Assembly: GCA_900766195.1 (NCBI GenBank)
Contig: CAAFUN010000006.1
Coordinates: 158,627 to 222,626, forward strand
Direction: 5' to 3'
Source: an uncultured Bacteroides sp.
GTDB lineage: Bacteria > Bacteroidota > Bacteroidia > Bacteroidales > Bacteroidaceae
Length of the DNA: 64,000 nucleotides
Below the pieces are notes generated by a model. That model did no database searches and had not been told where the DNA came from. It was given only the letters and a program-made list of their open reading frames with translations. This document shows, one piece after another, positions 34,921 through 44,323 of the stretch. The position numbers were made by a program, and so were the translations under genes. Positions within the stretch are counted from its first letter, which is position 1, and every line of letters starts with the position of its first letter.

Positions 34921-36207
34921 CTATTCTTTTTTCTTGTTCATCTTTCGTCTCACAATCAAGATATCTAAAATGACAACCACCGCTAAGGGTATAAAAAACC
35001 AAAAGCAGACGTATGCTACTGTTTTTCGGTCACTTACTTCTTGCTGTTTGCCCAAAGGTAACTTTTCAAGTCGGTCAGTCAACACATATTCATCAGGGAG
35101 GTCATTGTCACTCCACTTATTCAAAACAGTGCCTTTTCTTATTAAAATCAAACCAGGATTGGAACGAATCATGGTTTTTAAAGTAATATCATCCATCTGA
35201 CAGAAAGGATATTCAGCACCCGACTTGTCTCGCCAAAGCTCAACCTGCTTTTTGGAAGAGGATGTTAATGCATAAAATCCATAGCCATGTTCCACACTGT
35301 AATCATATAGCTCATTAATGAGGTCAATATGACTATCATCTGCATGTTCCAACTGATGAAGAACCAACAGAAATGTATATCCGTTGCTCGTCAGAATACT
35401 ATCCGTAATATCCACTCCATTTGTCATCTTAATAATTGCGAAGTCATGAATAGGTGGTTCATAACCTTTCTCCTTCTCAATAGTCTTGGTTTCAATGAAC
35501 GTCCATGTACTATCCGGATAATTATTCAATGTGAACTCCTGCCGTTTCCCATTCTTTTCCAATATGAAACGATTCTCAAATACAGTTGGTTTAGCATCAG
35601 GTGGAATTTCCATTCCCTCTTTTATATTCTTTCCTATCTTATAGGGGCGAAAGTCTATTATCGGAAGATTAAAGAGGCAATATAACGATAAGATAAATAT
35701 AAACAGGAAGGTATATACAGATACTACCCATTCTATCTTTGGGGTTACAAAACTAATAATGTGCCTCCTTCCGCAAAATGCAGTAATTGCTGCAATCAGC
35801 AAAATCACATTTTTATAAAAAGTATCCCAATTGCTTAAAATCCACGCATCGCCAAAACATCCACAATCTGCTACAGGATTGGCTATTGCCAAGTATAAAG
35901 TCAGTGGAGTCATGGCAATCATAAGCAACAAAGCCAGTGTTGCAGCAAAATGCTTGCGAATACCAAAAAGGAAAAATATACCTACGGCAAATTCAATAAC
36001 AGAAAGGACAACGGCAAATAAGATAGGGAAATAAGATGGGAACCAGGAAGACATACCAAAAGCAATCAGATAATCCCGAATCTTATAAAAGAATCCCAAT
36101 GGATCTATTGCTTTGACAAATCCAGAAAAGATAAACAATCCGCCTAATAAAAAGCGACAGATATTTACCCAAATTACCCAGATGATATGTCTTTGCTTAT
36201 TCTCCAA
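34921..36207 (-). CDS. DoxX-like membrane protein with thioredoxin-like C-terminal domain
   Basis: A 428-aa protein. Residues about 10-190 hold five hydrophobic segments of a DoxX/MauE-like type (LLGGLFIFSGFVKAIDPLGF, then VADCGCFGD). The C-terminal part (about 255-395) looks like a periplasmic thioredoxin fold without a CxxC pair (FLLVLHQLEHADDSHIDLIN, NPGLILIRKGTVLNKW), and a final helix and KKK tail follow. I believe it corresponds to the Bacteroidales family named after B. thetaiotaomicron BT_3928. A redox or quinone-linked role is possible. It overlaps the DUF1599 gene by 11 bp and precedes tpiA. Confidence 0.75.
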   Translation of the reverse strand: MENKQRHIIWVIWVNICRFLLGGLFIFSGFVKAIDPLGFFYKIRDYLIAFGMSSWFPSYFPILFAVVLSVIEFAVGIFFLFGIRKHFAATLALLLMIAMTPLTLYLAIANPVADCGCFGDAWILSNWDTFYKNVILLIAAITAFCGRRHIISFVTPKIEWVVSVYTFLFIFILSLYCLFNLPIIDFRPYKIGKNIKEGMEIPPDAKPTVFENRFILEKNGKRQEFTLNNYPDSTWTFIETKTIEKEKGYEPPIHDFAIIKMTNGVDITDSILTSNGYTFLLVLHQLEHADDSHIDLINELYDYSVEHGYGFYALTSSSKKQVELWRDKSGAEYPFCQMDDITLKTMIRSNPGLILIRKGTVLNKWSDNDLPDEYVLTDRLEKLPLGKQQEVSDRKTVAYVCFWFFIPLAVVVILDILIVRRKMNKKKE

Positions 36208-36739
36208 ATTCTATTTTTATCAGACCAAATACAGAATAATTAATCATATCCATATAGTTAGCATCTATCCCTTCGGAAACAAGTGTATTACCGGCCAAGC
36301 TTTCAATTTGCTTTGTCCTGCATATTTTCACTAAAATCAGATCGGTATATGACGTATTGCGCATGCCACGCCAAGCCTCATCGTAATCATGATTTTTTGC
36401 AATCATTAATTCCAATGATTGCTTTGCATATTTATCATACAGTGTCATAGCTTGCTCATTGGTGATATCGATAGACTCTGCATATCCCAATTCCAACTGA
36501 ATTAATCCTATAATCCCATAATTAACAATGCCTATGAGCTCTGAGCGGATGCCTTCATCCACCATTGTAACTCCCTTGACTTCTATACTTCTAATGCGAT
36601 TAGCTTTAATAAATATCTGATCGGTGACCGACGCCGGACGCAAGATACGCCATGCCGGACCATAGTCATGAAGTTTTTTAGAGAACAAATCACGGCAAAT
36701 AGCGATGACATGTTCAAATTGCTGCCTAGTATCTTTCAT
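36197..36739 (-). CDS. DUF1599 protein
   Basis: A 180-aa cytoplasmic protein built from two related halves, each with a DYG/DYD-x-AWR-x-R/M pattern (KLHDYGPAWRILRPASVTDQ; KNHDYDEAWRGMRNTSYTDL), which is the DUF1599 duplication. The function is not known. The ATG at 36739 is preferred to an in-frame TTG at 36760. It overlaps the start of the DoxX-like gene by 11 bp, so these two and possibly tpiA and folE form one unit. Confidence 0.85.
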   Translation of the reverse strand: MKDTRQQFEHVIAICRDLFSKKLHDYGPAWRILRPASVTDQIFIKANRIRSIEVKGVTMVDEGIRSELIGIVNYGIIGLIQLELGYAESIDITNEQAMTLYDKYAKQSLELMIAKNHDYDEAWRGMRNTSYTDLILVKICRTKQIESLAGNTLVSEGIDANYMDMINYSVFGLIKIEFGE

Positions 36740-36790
36740 CTCTTCAAAAATAGGATACAAAGGTATGAATAATAAAAAGAAAAAAGAAAA

Positions 36791-36822
36791 GAGGGTACTC
36801 TAAATTATATTAAAGTACCCTC
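36791..36822 (-). terminator. Terminator of the M23/LysM gene
   Basis: GAGGGTACT (36791-36799) pairs with AGTACCCTC (36814-36822). On the minus strand it is followed by a T-rich tract, and it lies 26 bp after the stop codon of the peptidase gene. Confidence 0.75.
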
Positions 36823-36847
36823 TCACTTATATTGTTACAAGTTATAT

Positions 36848-37729
36848 CTAAGCGCAACGTAAAATTTGTCCGGGACGCAATGATGTTCTTTTTGTAATAC
36901 GGTTCAACTTACAAAGTTTATCAACCGAGAGTCCTTGTTTGGAAGCAATCCGCGACAGCGTATCTCCACGCTTAACTTTATAGTACATACCACGGCTTTG
37001 TGCAATACTACGCACGGTATTAGATTCACCCTTAACACGATGGAAAGTATAAGAATCAGCTAAAATATCTTGTCTTGTAAAATCAAACATCTGAGCGGGA
37101 TCGATAGGTATTCCCAAGAAACGAGTTTCAAAATGCAAATGTGATCCGGTAGATCTGCCGGTATTTCCTCCTAAAGCAATAGGCTCACCAGCCTTTACGT
37201 TCTGGTTTTCGTCAACAAGCTGTTTTGATAAGTGTCCATATACGGTTTCCAAACCATTGTCATGACGAACGACTACAAATTTACCGTAACCTTGGCGTCC
37301 TTGATTTTTGACTATACGAACCTTGCCGTCAAAAGCTGCCCGGATCGTATCGCCTACATAAACTTTAATGTCCAGACCGTAGTGCATACGACGCCATCTG
37401 GAACGATAACCAAATACACTAGTGATTTGAGTATTATCAGTAGGCATATGGAAACCTGTAAGATCAAAACGGTACGATTCGGGTACTATAGCATCACCAT
37501 ACGCCTGAACATGTTCGTTACTCCAATTAGGATATATACTTAACCCAGAGTAAGCGGATTGTTCTATTCGTATCTGCTTCTGCAAAGCCAACGAATCCAC
37601 GCTTTTTAGTTTTCTGTCAATAGGAGCTTGTCGCGCGATCAAATCTTGGGAAAAAGAGTTAAGACTGACCATTGCTGCGGAAGCCATGAAGAGCATTTTA
37701 ATGTAACTAAAATTCATTCGTTTCGTCAT
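36848..37729 (-). CDS. M23-family peptidoglycan hydrolase with LysM domain
   Basis: A 293-aa exported protein. After the signal peptide (to about residue 28) comes an M23 (lysostaphin/LytM) domain at about 95-215, with the zinc ligands in RMHYGLDIKV (H and D) and HLHFE (H), plus YGHLSKQL. A LysM peptidoglycan-binding domain closes the protein (about 248-291: YKVKRGDTLSRIASKQGLSV). It probably cleaves peptidoglycan cross-links at the cell surface or division site. It is a single gene flanked by a terminator and a 257-bp empty gap before recG. Confidence 0.92.
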   Translation of the reverse strand: MTKRMNFSYIKMLFMASAAMVSLNSFSQDLIARQAPIDRKLKSVDSLALQKQIRIEQSAYSGLSIYPNWSNEHVQAYGDAIVPESYRFDLTGFHMPTDNTQITSVFGYRSRWRRMHYGLDIKVYVGDTIRAAFDGKVRIVKNQGRQGYGKFVVVRHDNGLETVYGHLSKQLVDENQNVKAGEPIALGGNTGRSTGSHLHFETRFLGIPIDPAQMFDFTRQDILADSYTFHRVKGESNTVRSIAQSRGMYYKVKRGDTLSRIASKQGLSVDKLCKLNRITKRTSLRPGQILRCA

Positions 37730-37986
37730 TCATTAATTGATATTCGTAGCAAAATTTTATCATTGTTCAACACGACCAATCTGTTAGCGAATACTTTCAT
37801 TTATTTTTAAAATCTCCCAAAGGTAATATTTCTAATTGAAAATCAAAGCATTCCATTAACTATTTTTTCAAAGAAAGATCATGAAAAAAGAGATAATTTA
37901 ATCGTAAGTCCCTATAAATTGGGCAAATATGAGAAAATATGTTCTACAGCACATAAATGTAAAGAAAGTGCATAATTAACCGAATT

Positions 37987-40083
37987 TCAGCTAATAGAAG
38001 CCCAGTTAACATTTGTTTTTCTTAAGGCTCGCAGCTGTTGCCAAAGTATTTTATTTTCAGGCAGAGTCTCAAGCGGATCTTTATCTACGACTTCTTCTGC
38101 AATTACACGTACGAACTGCAACAGCTGTCCATCCCGGGCAATATCAGCAATCTTGAGATCAAATGCCACACCGCTTTGCTGTGTGCCCTCCAAATCACCG
38201 GGACCACGCAATTTAAGATCAGCTTCGGCTATTTCAAAGCCATCATTGGTACGCACCATGATATCCAACCGTTTCTTGGTTTCTTCGGCCAATTTAAACC
38301 CGGTTACTAAGATACAATAGGATTGTTCTGCTCCACGCCCTACCCGACCACGCAACTGATGAAGCTGCGATAAGCCAAAGCGTTCAGCATTCTCTATAAC
38401 CATAACCGAAGCATTAGGCACATTTACCCCAACTTCTATCACAGTGGTTGCAACCATTATCTGCGCCTCAGCGGTAATGAAGAGTCGCATTTGCTCATCC
38501 TTCTCCTTACTCTTCATCTTGCCGTGTACCTTACATACATTACATTCGGGAAATTCTTCGCGGATATGCATATATCCTTCCTCCAGATTCTTCAAATCAA
38601 TCTTTTCGCTCTCTTTAATTAAAGGATAGACAATATAGACTTGCCTCCCTTCCACAATCTGTTTGCGAATGGAAGTATACATACTCTTGCGATAGCTCTC
38701 ATACTGATGTATCGTAGTAATGGGTTTACGTCCCGGAGGTAACTCATCAATAACAGAAACATCGAGATCTCCATAAAGTGTCATAGCCAAAGTACGTGGG
38801 ATTGGGGTAGCCGTCATCACCAATACATGGGGAGGACGCGTCGTTTTTGTCCACAAACGTGCTCTCTGTGCAACACCAAAGCGATGCTGCTCATCAATAA
38901 TGACTAAACCGAGACTGGAAAAATTAACCGTATCTTCAATAACAGCATGTGTTCCTACAAGAATTCGGACGTCACCGATGAGTAACCCGGACAAGATACC
39001 TTCTCTTCTTTTGCCTTTTATTGAGCCTGTCAATAATTCCACCCGGATATTCATACCGTATAGGAGTTCTTTGATAGTCTCGAAATGCTGATTAGCCAGA
39101 ATCTCAGTCGGGGCCATTAGACAAGCTTGATAGCCGTTGTCTAATGCGATCAGCATGGTCATCAAAGCAACTAGAGTCTTTCCACTGCCTACATCTCCTT
39201 GCAACAGACGATTCATCTGTTTACCACTTCCCAAATCCCGTCGTATTTCTTTTAATACTCTTTTTTGGGCTTCTGTAAGTTCAAAAGGCAAATTCTGTAG
39301 GTAAAATGAATTAAAGACATCGCCTACCTTCTCGAAGACATATCCACGATATTTCCGTTGCCTATCTTTTGCATAACGCAAGATATTCAATTGGATATAA
39401 AACAGTTCTTCAAATTTCAAACGATACTGAGCACGTCGGAGTAAATCAGCATTTGCCGGAAAGTGAATATTAGCCAAAGCGTCAGTCAGAGACATTAAGT
39501 GATACTTATGCAAAATCTCTGTACTCAACGTCTCCGTCAAAGGTTCATGAAGCATTTCTACAACAGCACCCATCATCTTTTCAATAGCAACCGAATTCAG
39601 ATTGCTACGCTTCATCTTCTCCGTGGTATTGTAATAGGGACGCATCCCCATTGCCGATAACTTCAAATCGGTGGCATCATCTATATCAGGATGGGCAATA
39701 TTAATCCTTCCGTTGAAAGCAGAAGGTTTACCAAAGACCAAATATTCCTTGTGTAATTTGTATTTTGTGAGCACATATTTAATGCCCTGAAACCAAACCA
39801 AGTCAACAAGACCCGTTCCATCAGAGAAATGAGCGACCAACCGCCTGTTCCTCCCTTCTCCAACGGTTTCAATACCTAATATTTCTCCTTTTAATTGTAT
39901 ATAAGGCATTGTACCGTCTATCTCCCGAATGAGATAGATACGGCTACGGTCAACGTATTTATAAGGAAAGTAGTATAGCAAGTCATGTAAAGAATAGATA
40001 GCCAATTCTTTATTGAGTATAGCTGCGCGCTGCGGACCAACTCCTGACAAATATTTGATATCACGACTTGCTAAATCGAACAT
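37987..40083 (-). CDS. recG: ATP-dependent DNA helicase RecG
   Basis: A 698-aa branched-DNA helicase that reverses stalled forks and processes recombination junctions. The N-terminal wedge OB-fold domain is followed by the helicase core: GDVGSGKTLVALM (Walker A), LVIIDEQHRFGVAQR (DEQH box), VMTATPIPRTLAMT (motif III) and RFGLSQLHQLRGRVGRG (motif VI). The C-terminal RecG-specific FDLKIADIARDGQLL is present. Length is normal. It follows ispD at a distance of 87 bp on the same strand. Confidence 0.97.
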   Translation of the reverse strand: MFDLASRDIKYLSGVGPQRAAILNKELAIYSLHDLLYYFPYKYVDRSRIYLIREIDGTMPYIQLKGEILGIETVGEGRNRRLVAHFSDGTGLVDLVWFQGIKYVLTKYKLHKEYLVFGKPSAFNGRINIAHPDIDDATDLKLSAMGMRPYYNTTEKMKRSNLNSVAIEKMMGAVVEMLHEPLTETLSTEILHKYHLMSLTDALANIHFPANADLLRRAQYRLKFEELFYIQLNILRYAKDRQRKYRGYVFEKVGDVFNSFYLQNLPFELTEAQKRVLKEIRRDLGSGKQMNRLLQGDVGSGKTLVALMTMLIALDNGYQACLMAPTEILANQHFETIKELLYGMNIRVELLTGSIKGKRREGILSGLLIGDVRILVGTHAVIEDTVNFSSLGLVIIDEQHRFGVAQRARLWTKTTRPPHVLVMTATPIPRTLAMTLYGDLDVSVIDELPPGRKPITTIHQYESYRKSMYTSIRKQIVEGRQVYIVYPLIKESEKIDLKNLEEGYMHIREEFPECNVCKVHGKMKSKEKDEQMRLFITAEAQIMVATTVIEVGVNVPNASVMVIENAERFGLSQLHQLRGRVGRGAEQSYCILVTGFKLAEETKKRLDIMVRTNDGFEIAEADLKLRGPGDLEGTQQSGVAFDLKIADIARDGQLLQFVRVIAEEVVDKDPLETLPENKILWQQLRALRKTNVNWASIS

Positions 40084-40170
40084 TAGAATACTTACAATTT
40101 TGTTTTAGCTATATGCACATGCATATACGTACATATATCTATGTACAGTAAATCACCTTGCACACAGGTC

Positions 40171-40836
40171 TTATTCTTTCAACAAAGCTTTGGCCACCTT
40201 CAAATCAAAAGGAGTAGTGATTTTAATATTCTCACGGTTTCCGGGTATCAAAGTAATCTGTATGCCCAAAGCCTCGACAACAGAAGCATCATCAGTGAAC
40301 AAAGGTGTAAACTCTTGACAATAGGCTTTTTTTAACAGATCTGTAGAAAACACTTGCGGAGTTTGTACAATCTTGTAATTATCCCTATTCACCGTCTTGC
40401 TATGACTAGATTCAACTTGTCTTATTGTTTCTACTATATCAAGTACTGGTACCACCGCCTGCTTCCGGCAAGCAACTTCATAACAACGATCAATAACCTC
40501 ACTGGAGACAAATGGCCGTACACCGTCATGAACAGCTATCAAACCGGATTCATCCACCATAGCCAAGCCATTTTTCACAGAATGGAAACGGGTATCTCCT
40601 CCATCTGCTACCACATGTGGCAAATCAAAATGATACTTACGGCAGAGATCCGCCCAATAAGGTTGTTGATCACGCGGCAAGACCAAAATGATTCGCACAT
40701 CCGGGCTATATGTATAAAAAGCCTCCAAAGTATACATCAATACAGGTCTTCCTTCTAACAAAATAAATTGCTTTGGAAGCTCACTATTCATGCGGAGACC
40801 TTTTCCTCCTGCAACAATCAATGCATACCGGATCAT
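40171..40836 (-). CDS. ispD: 2-C-methyl-D-erythritol 4-phosphate cytidylyltransferase
   Basis: A 221-aa nucleotidyltransferase of the MEP isoprenoid pathway. The CTP-binding motif is ALIVAGGKGLRMNSELPKQF; VADGGDTRFHSVKNGL, AVHDGVRPFV and TDDASVVEALG are also conserved. The ATG at 40836 is used; an in-frame TTG six bases upstream is less likely. It begins 2 bp after the DJ-1 gene stop, so the two are probably co-transcribed. Confidence 0.96.
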   Translation of the reverse strand: MIRYALIVAGGKGLRMNSELPKQFILLEGRPVLMYTLEAFYTYSPDVRIILVLPRDQQPYWADLCRKYHFDLPHVVADGGDTRFHSVKNGLAMVDESGLIAVHDGVRPFVSSEVIDRCYEVACRKQAVVPVLDIVETIRQVESSHSKTVNRDNYKIVQTPQVFSTDLLKKAYCQEFTPLFTDDASVVEALGIQITLIPGNRENIKITTPFDLKVAKALLKE

Positions 40837-40838
40837 TA

Positions 40839-41390
40839 TCAATCAGGAATACACATTTTTTCTTTCAGTTCCGAAACTTTTTCTTTGCCTAACAGCAACT
40901 CTACAACGGCGAAGGCAAACGCAAAAGCTGCACCGGGTCCTCTTCCGGTAATAATATTGCCGTCTTTCTCAACCAATGCACCTGTACACTCAGCTCCTTC
41001 CAGATATTGTTCAAAGCCAGGATAGCAAGTAGCTTTAAGTCCTTTCAATATACCCAATTTACCTAACACCATAGGTGCAGCACAAATAGCAGCTATAGGT
41101 TTCTTTTGAGCATTGAAGTTCAGAAGCAGCTTCTTCAAATCTTCACTTTCACCTAAAGTTGTAGCACCGGGCATTCCACCGGGTAACAAAAGAAGTGCAG
41201 CGTCAAAGAAATCGCAATTCTCTATATTTTTATCACAAAGCACCGGAATATCATGACTTCCGCGTACTATTTCATCGGGAGTTACGGACACAACTTGCAC
41301 TTGCACGTCAGCACGTCTCAAAATATCTACAGCAGCAAAGGCTTCGATTTCTTCAAAACCGTCTGCCAAAAAAACATAAACAGTTCCCAT
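40839..41390 (-). CDS. DJ-1/PfpI-family protein
   Basis: A 183-aa protein of the DJ-1/ThiJ/YajL group. The nucleophilic cysteine sits in PIAAICAAPMVLGKLG, and the partner glutamate is in the early DGFEEIEA. Proposed activities in the family include protein or nucleotide deglycation and redox chaperoning; none can be assigned from sequence. It lies between pdxJ and ispD, 48 bp after the pdxJ stop, and ends 2 bp before ispD starts. Confidence 0.9.
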   Translation of the reverse strand: MGTVYVFLADGFEEIEAFAAVDILRRADVQVQVVSVTPDEIVRGSHDIPVLCDKNIENCDFFDAALLLLPGGMPGATTLGESEDLKKLLLNFNAQKKPIAAICAAPMVLGKLGILKGLKATCYPGFEQYLEGAECTGALVEKDGNIITGRGPGAAFAFAFAVVELLLGKEKVSELKEKMCIPD

Positions 41391-41438
41391 AAATCAGTTC
41401 TCTATTTAATTATTGCTATTTTTTCCATTCGCCCAATC

Positions 41439-42152
41439 TCAGCGAAGGCATTTTTTATATGCTTGAATAGCCTGTTCTAAACCTATATATAAAGCGTCAC
41501 ATATCAATGAATGACCGATGGAGACTTCATCCAGCCAAGGTATGTTTTTATATAAAAAGTTTAAATTAACAAGACTAAGATCATGACCGGCATTTAATCC
41601 CAAACCTAAGCGTCGCGCAACATTAGCAGCTTCAACAAAGGGAGCGACAGCTGCCTCCCTGTTTTTCTCATAAGCTACAGCATAAGGTTCCGTATAAAGT
41701 TCCACCCTATCGGCACCGGCTTTTGCTGCATATTCAATCATCTCCCCATCGGCAGCCACAAAAACAGACGTACGTATTCCTGCATTGTTAAACGTGTCAA
41801 GCACTTCGGAAAGGAAATCCTGGTTTTGCTTTGTATCCCAACCGGAATTTGAAGTAAGCTGTACGGGACTATCAGGAACCAAAGTAACCTGATGGGGCTT
41901 CACTTTCAACACTAAATCAATGAATTCAGGAGAAGGATAACCTTCGATATTAAATTCCGTACGAAGTAAAGGACGTAGATCAAGCACATCACTTTTGCGA
42001 ATATGCCTTTCATCGGGCCGGGGATGTACTGTAATACCATCAGCGCCAAATGCCTCACAATCCAGTGCCACTTTCACCACATCCGGAACATTACCGCCAC
42101 GAGCATTACGCAACGTAGCTACCTTGTTTATGTTAACGCTTAATTTAGTCAT
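41439..42152 (-). CDS. pdxJ: Pyridoxine 5'-phosphate synthase
   Basis: A 237-aa TIM-barrel enzyme that condenses 1-deoxyxylulose 5-phosphate with 3-amino-2-oxopropyl phosphate to give PNP, in DXP-dependent vitamin B6 synthesis. Motifs: LSVNINKVATLRNARGGN, GADGITVHPRPDERHI, QVTLVPDSP, LGLNAGHDL and VSIGHSLICDALYIGL. A TACTTTTG box 21-28 bp upstream may be its -7 element. Length matches the family. Confidence 0.97.
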   Translation of the reverse strand: MTKLSVNINKVATLRNARGGNVPDVVKVALDCEAFGADGITVHPRPDERHIRKSDVLDLRPLLRTEFNIEGYPSPEFIDLVLKVKPHQVTLVPDSPVQLTSNSGWDTKQNQDFLSEVLDTFNNAGIRTSVFVAADGEMIEYAAKAGADRVELYTEPYAVAYEKNREAAVAPFVEAANVARRLGLGLNAGHDLSLVNLNFLYKNIPWLDEVSIGHSLICDALYIGLEQAIQAYKKCLR

Positions 42153-42172
42153 GATTTCATTTATAGTTTGGG

Positions 42173-42180
42173 CAAAAGTA
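42173..42180 (-). promoter_or_regulatory. Possible pdxJ -7 box
   Basis: On the minus strand this is TACTTTTG, an exact TAnnTTTG match, 21 bp before the pdxJ start codon. No TTTG is seen at the usual -33 distance, so the assignment is tentative. Confidence 0.45.
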
Positions 42181-42255
42181 CAAATAATAGCAATAGATTA
42201 GCAGTAATACAAGAAAAAAATACCATATTTGCGCTCAATAATAATTGAGCTAAAT

Positions 42256-43125
42256 ATGAAATTTGCTTTATTTGGAAATACCTTCCAAGCAAAAAAATCC
42301 ATATACGTACAAACACTTCTCCAAGTACTGCAACAACATGGAGCAGAAATTTGCATTTGCAGAGAGTTTCACAACTTTTTAAAGTCGGAATTACATTTGG
42401 AGTCTGTTCCTGCAGAGTTGTTTGATGGAGACGACTTTAGTGCTGACATGGTCATTAGCATAGGTGGCGATGGAACTTTTTTAAAAGCAGCCAATCGGGT
42501 TGGGGCTAAAAATATTCCGATCTTAGGAATAAACACAGGACGTCTGGGTTTTCTTGCCGACATATCGCCGGATGAGATAGAAACTACTTTTGATGAAATC
42601 TACCACAACCACTATTCAGTAGAAGATCGCAGTGTACTACAGTTGAAATGCGACAATGTTACATTTACTGAACCTCCATATGCACTTAACGAAATAGCAG
42701 TACTAAAGCGCGACAGTTCTTCCATGATCAGCATACACACCGCTATTAACGGCACACACCTAACCACTTATCAGGCGGATGGATTGGTTATTGCAACTCC
42801 TACCGGCTCAACAGCCTACTCGCTCAGTGTAGGAGGTCCTATAATGGTGCCTTATAGCAAAACAATAGCTATCACTCCGGTTGCTCCACATAGCTTGAAT
42901 GTTCGACCGATAGTCATCTGTGATGATTGGGAAATAACCTTGGAAGTGGAAAGTCGTAGCCACAATTTTCTTGTAGCTATTGATGGACGTAATGAATCTT
43001 TTCAAGAAGGTTCACATCTCACCATCTCACGCGCAGGATATACCATAAAGGTGGTAAAACGATATAATCATCCTTTTTTCGACACTCTGCGCAGTAAACT
43101 GATGTGGGGAGCAGATGTCCGATAA
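42256..43125 (+). CDS. nadK: NAD kinase
   Basis: A 289-aa NAD kinase that phosphorylates NAD to NADP. The ATP/substrate motif SIGGDGTFLKAANRV and the second signature ALNEIAVLKRDSSSMISI are present, as are QADGLVIATPTGSTAYSLS and the C-terminal VAIDGRNE. The ATG at 42256 is chosen; a longer in-frame start at 42229 lies before the probable transcript start. It is divergent from pdxJ and shares a convergent terminator with mdh. Confidence 0.97.
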   Translation: MKFALFGNTFQAKKSIYVQTLLQVLQQHGAEICICREFHNFLKSELHLESVPAELFDGDDFSADMVISIGGDGTFLKAANRVGAKNIPILGINTGRLGFLADISPDEIETTFDEIYHNHYSVEDRSVLQLKCDNVTFTEPPYALNEIAVLKRDSSSMISIHTAINGTHLTTYQADGLVIATPTGSTAYSLSVGGPIMVPYSKTIAITPVAPHSLNVRPIVICDDWEITLEVESRSHNFLVAIDGRNESFQEGSHLTISRAGYTIKVVKRYNHPFFDTLRSKLMWGADVR

Positions 43126-43127
43126 GC

Positions 43128-43160
43128 AAAAAAGAGGCTATCCGTAGATAGCCTCTTTTT
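43128..43160. terminator. Bidirectional terminator between nadK and mdh
   Basis: AAAAGAGGCTATC (43130-43142) pairs with GATAGCCTCTTTT (43147-43159) around a CGTA loop. Runs of A on the left and T on the right make it usable from both strands; it serves nadK and mdh. Confidence 0.9.
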
Positions 43161-43188
43161 ATAAAGAATCACTAAAAGTCTGAAACTA

Positions 43189-44130
43189 TTAAAGAGCGCC
43201 AACTTCTTTCAAAGCAGCATTTGTAGCATGAACAGCTTTAGCGCTGGCAGCAAATTTTGCTTTTTCGTCAGCAGTCAGTTCAATTTCTACGATCTTTTCG
43301 ATACCGTTCTTACCCAAAATAACAGGAACACCGATACAAAGATCAGATTCGCCATATTCTCCCTCCAAATATACTGAACAAGGGATTAACTTCTTTTGGT
43401 TGTGAATGATAGATTCAACAACATAAGCTCCTGCTGCTCCCGGTGCATACCATGCAGAAGTTCCGAGCAATTTAGTCAGTGTAGCACCACCAACCATTGT
43501 TGAAGCTACAACTTCATCCAATTTTTCGGCACTCAATAATGAACTAACAGGTTGTCCTTTATAAGTAGCCAAGCGAGCCAAAGGAATCATTGTAGTATCA
43601 CCGTGACCACCAATTACCATGCCTTCTACTTCATTAGCATTGCAACCTAAAGCTTGTGAAAGGAAGTATTTAAAACGTGCGCTATCCAAAGTACCACCCA
43701 TACCGATAATACGGTTTTTAGGTAAACCTAAAGATTTCAAAGACAAGTAAGTCATTGTATCCATAGGATTAGAGATAACAACAAGAATTGCATTAGGAGA
43801 ATACTTCAATACATTCTGTGCTACAGACTTAACAATACCTGCATTTACTCCGATCAACTCTTCACGAGTCATTCCCGGCTTACGAGGAATACCAGAAGTA
43901 ATTACCACCACATCTGAATTGGCAGTTTGTGCATAGTCATTAGTGCAACCTACAATTGTAGAATCAAAGCCTAACAACTGTGCAGTCTGCATCATATCCA
44001 TTGCCTTACCTTCTGAAACGCCTTCTTTAACATCCAGCATTACCACTTCGTCAGCTACTTCGTTAAAAGCCAATACATTGGCACATGTAGCTCCTACGTT
44101 ACCTGCACCCACTACGGTTACTTTTGACAT
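43189..44130 (-). CDS. mdh: Malate dehydrogenase
   Basis: A 313-aa LDH-like NAD-dependent malate dehydrogenase linking malate and oxaloacetate. The nucleotide-binding VVGAGNVGATCANVLA, substrate arginines in SGIPRKPGMTREEL, VVISNPMDTMTY and the catalytic histidine in VIGGHGDTTMIPLARL are visible. In Bacteroides it works in the reductive branch towards fumarate and succinate. A TACTTTTG box lies 42 bp upstream. Confidence 0.97.
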   Translation of the reverse strand: MSKVTVVGAGNVGATCANVLAFNEVADEVVMLDVKEGVSEGKAMDMMQTAQLLGFDSTIVGCTNDYAQTANSDVVVITSGIPRKPGMTREELIGVNAGIVKSVAQNVLKYSPNAILVVISNPMDTMTYLSLKSLGLPKNRIIGMGGTLDSARFKYFLSQALGCNANEVEGMVIGGHGDTTMIPLARLATYKGQPVSSLLSAEKLDEVVASTMVGGATLTKLLGTSAWYAPGAAGAYVVESIIHNQKKLIPCSVYLEGEYGESDLCIGVPVILGKNGIEKIVEIELTADEKAKFAASAKAVHATNAALKEVGAL

Positions 44131-44171
44131 AATCTATTAGTATTTAATTATAATGTGTTATAAAGTTGAGG

Positions 44172-44179
44172 CAAAAGTA
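44172..44179 (-). promoter_or_regulatory. Probable mdh -7 box
   Basis: Minus-strand TACTTTTG matches TAnnTTTG exactly and is followed by GCC, as at the pheA promoter. The -33 region has no clear TTTG. Confidence 0.5.
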
Positions 44180-44274
44180 CAAAGCGCACATCTATTAAAG
44201 AAATATTTCCGTAATAAATTTAGTTAAATGATTATTTAGCATCAATTCATACCCAACCATTAGGTATTTATGAT

Positions 44275-44282
44275 TATTTTTG
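44275..44282 (+). promoter_or_regulatory. Probable -7 box of the coiled-coil protein gene
   Basis: TATTTTTG matches TAnnTTTG and lies 41 bp before the start codon. The -33 element is not obvious. Confidence 0.45.
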
Positions 44283-44323
44283 CCTCGGAATAAACCTGAA
44301 ACTTTTATTTATATCACACGGAT

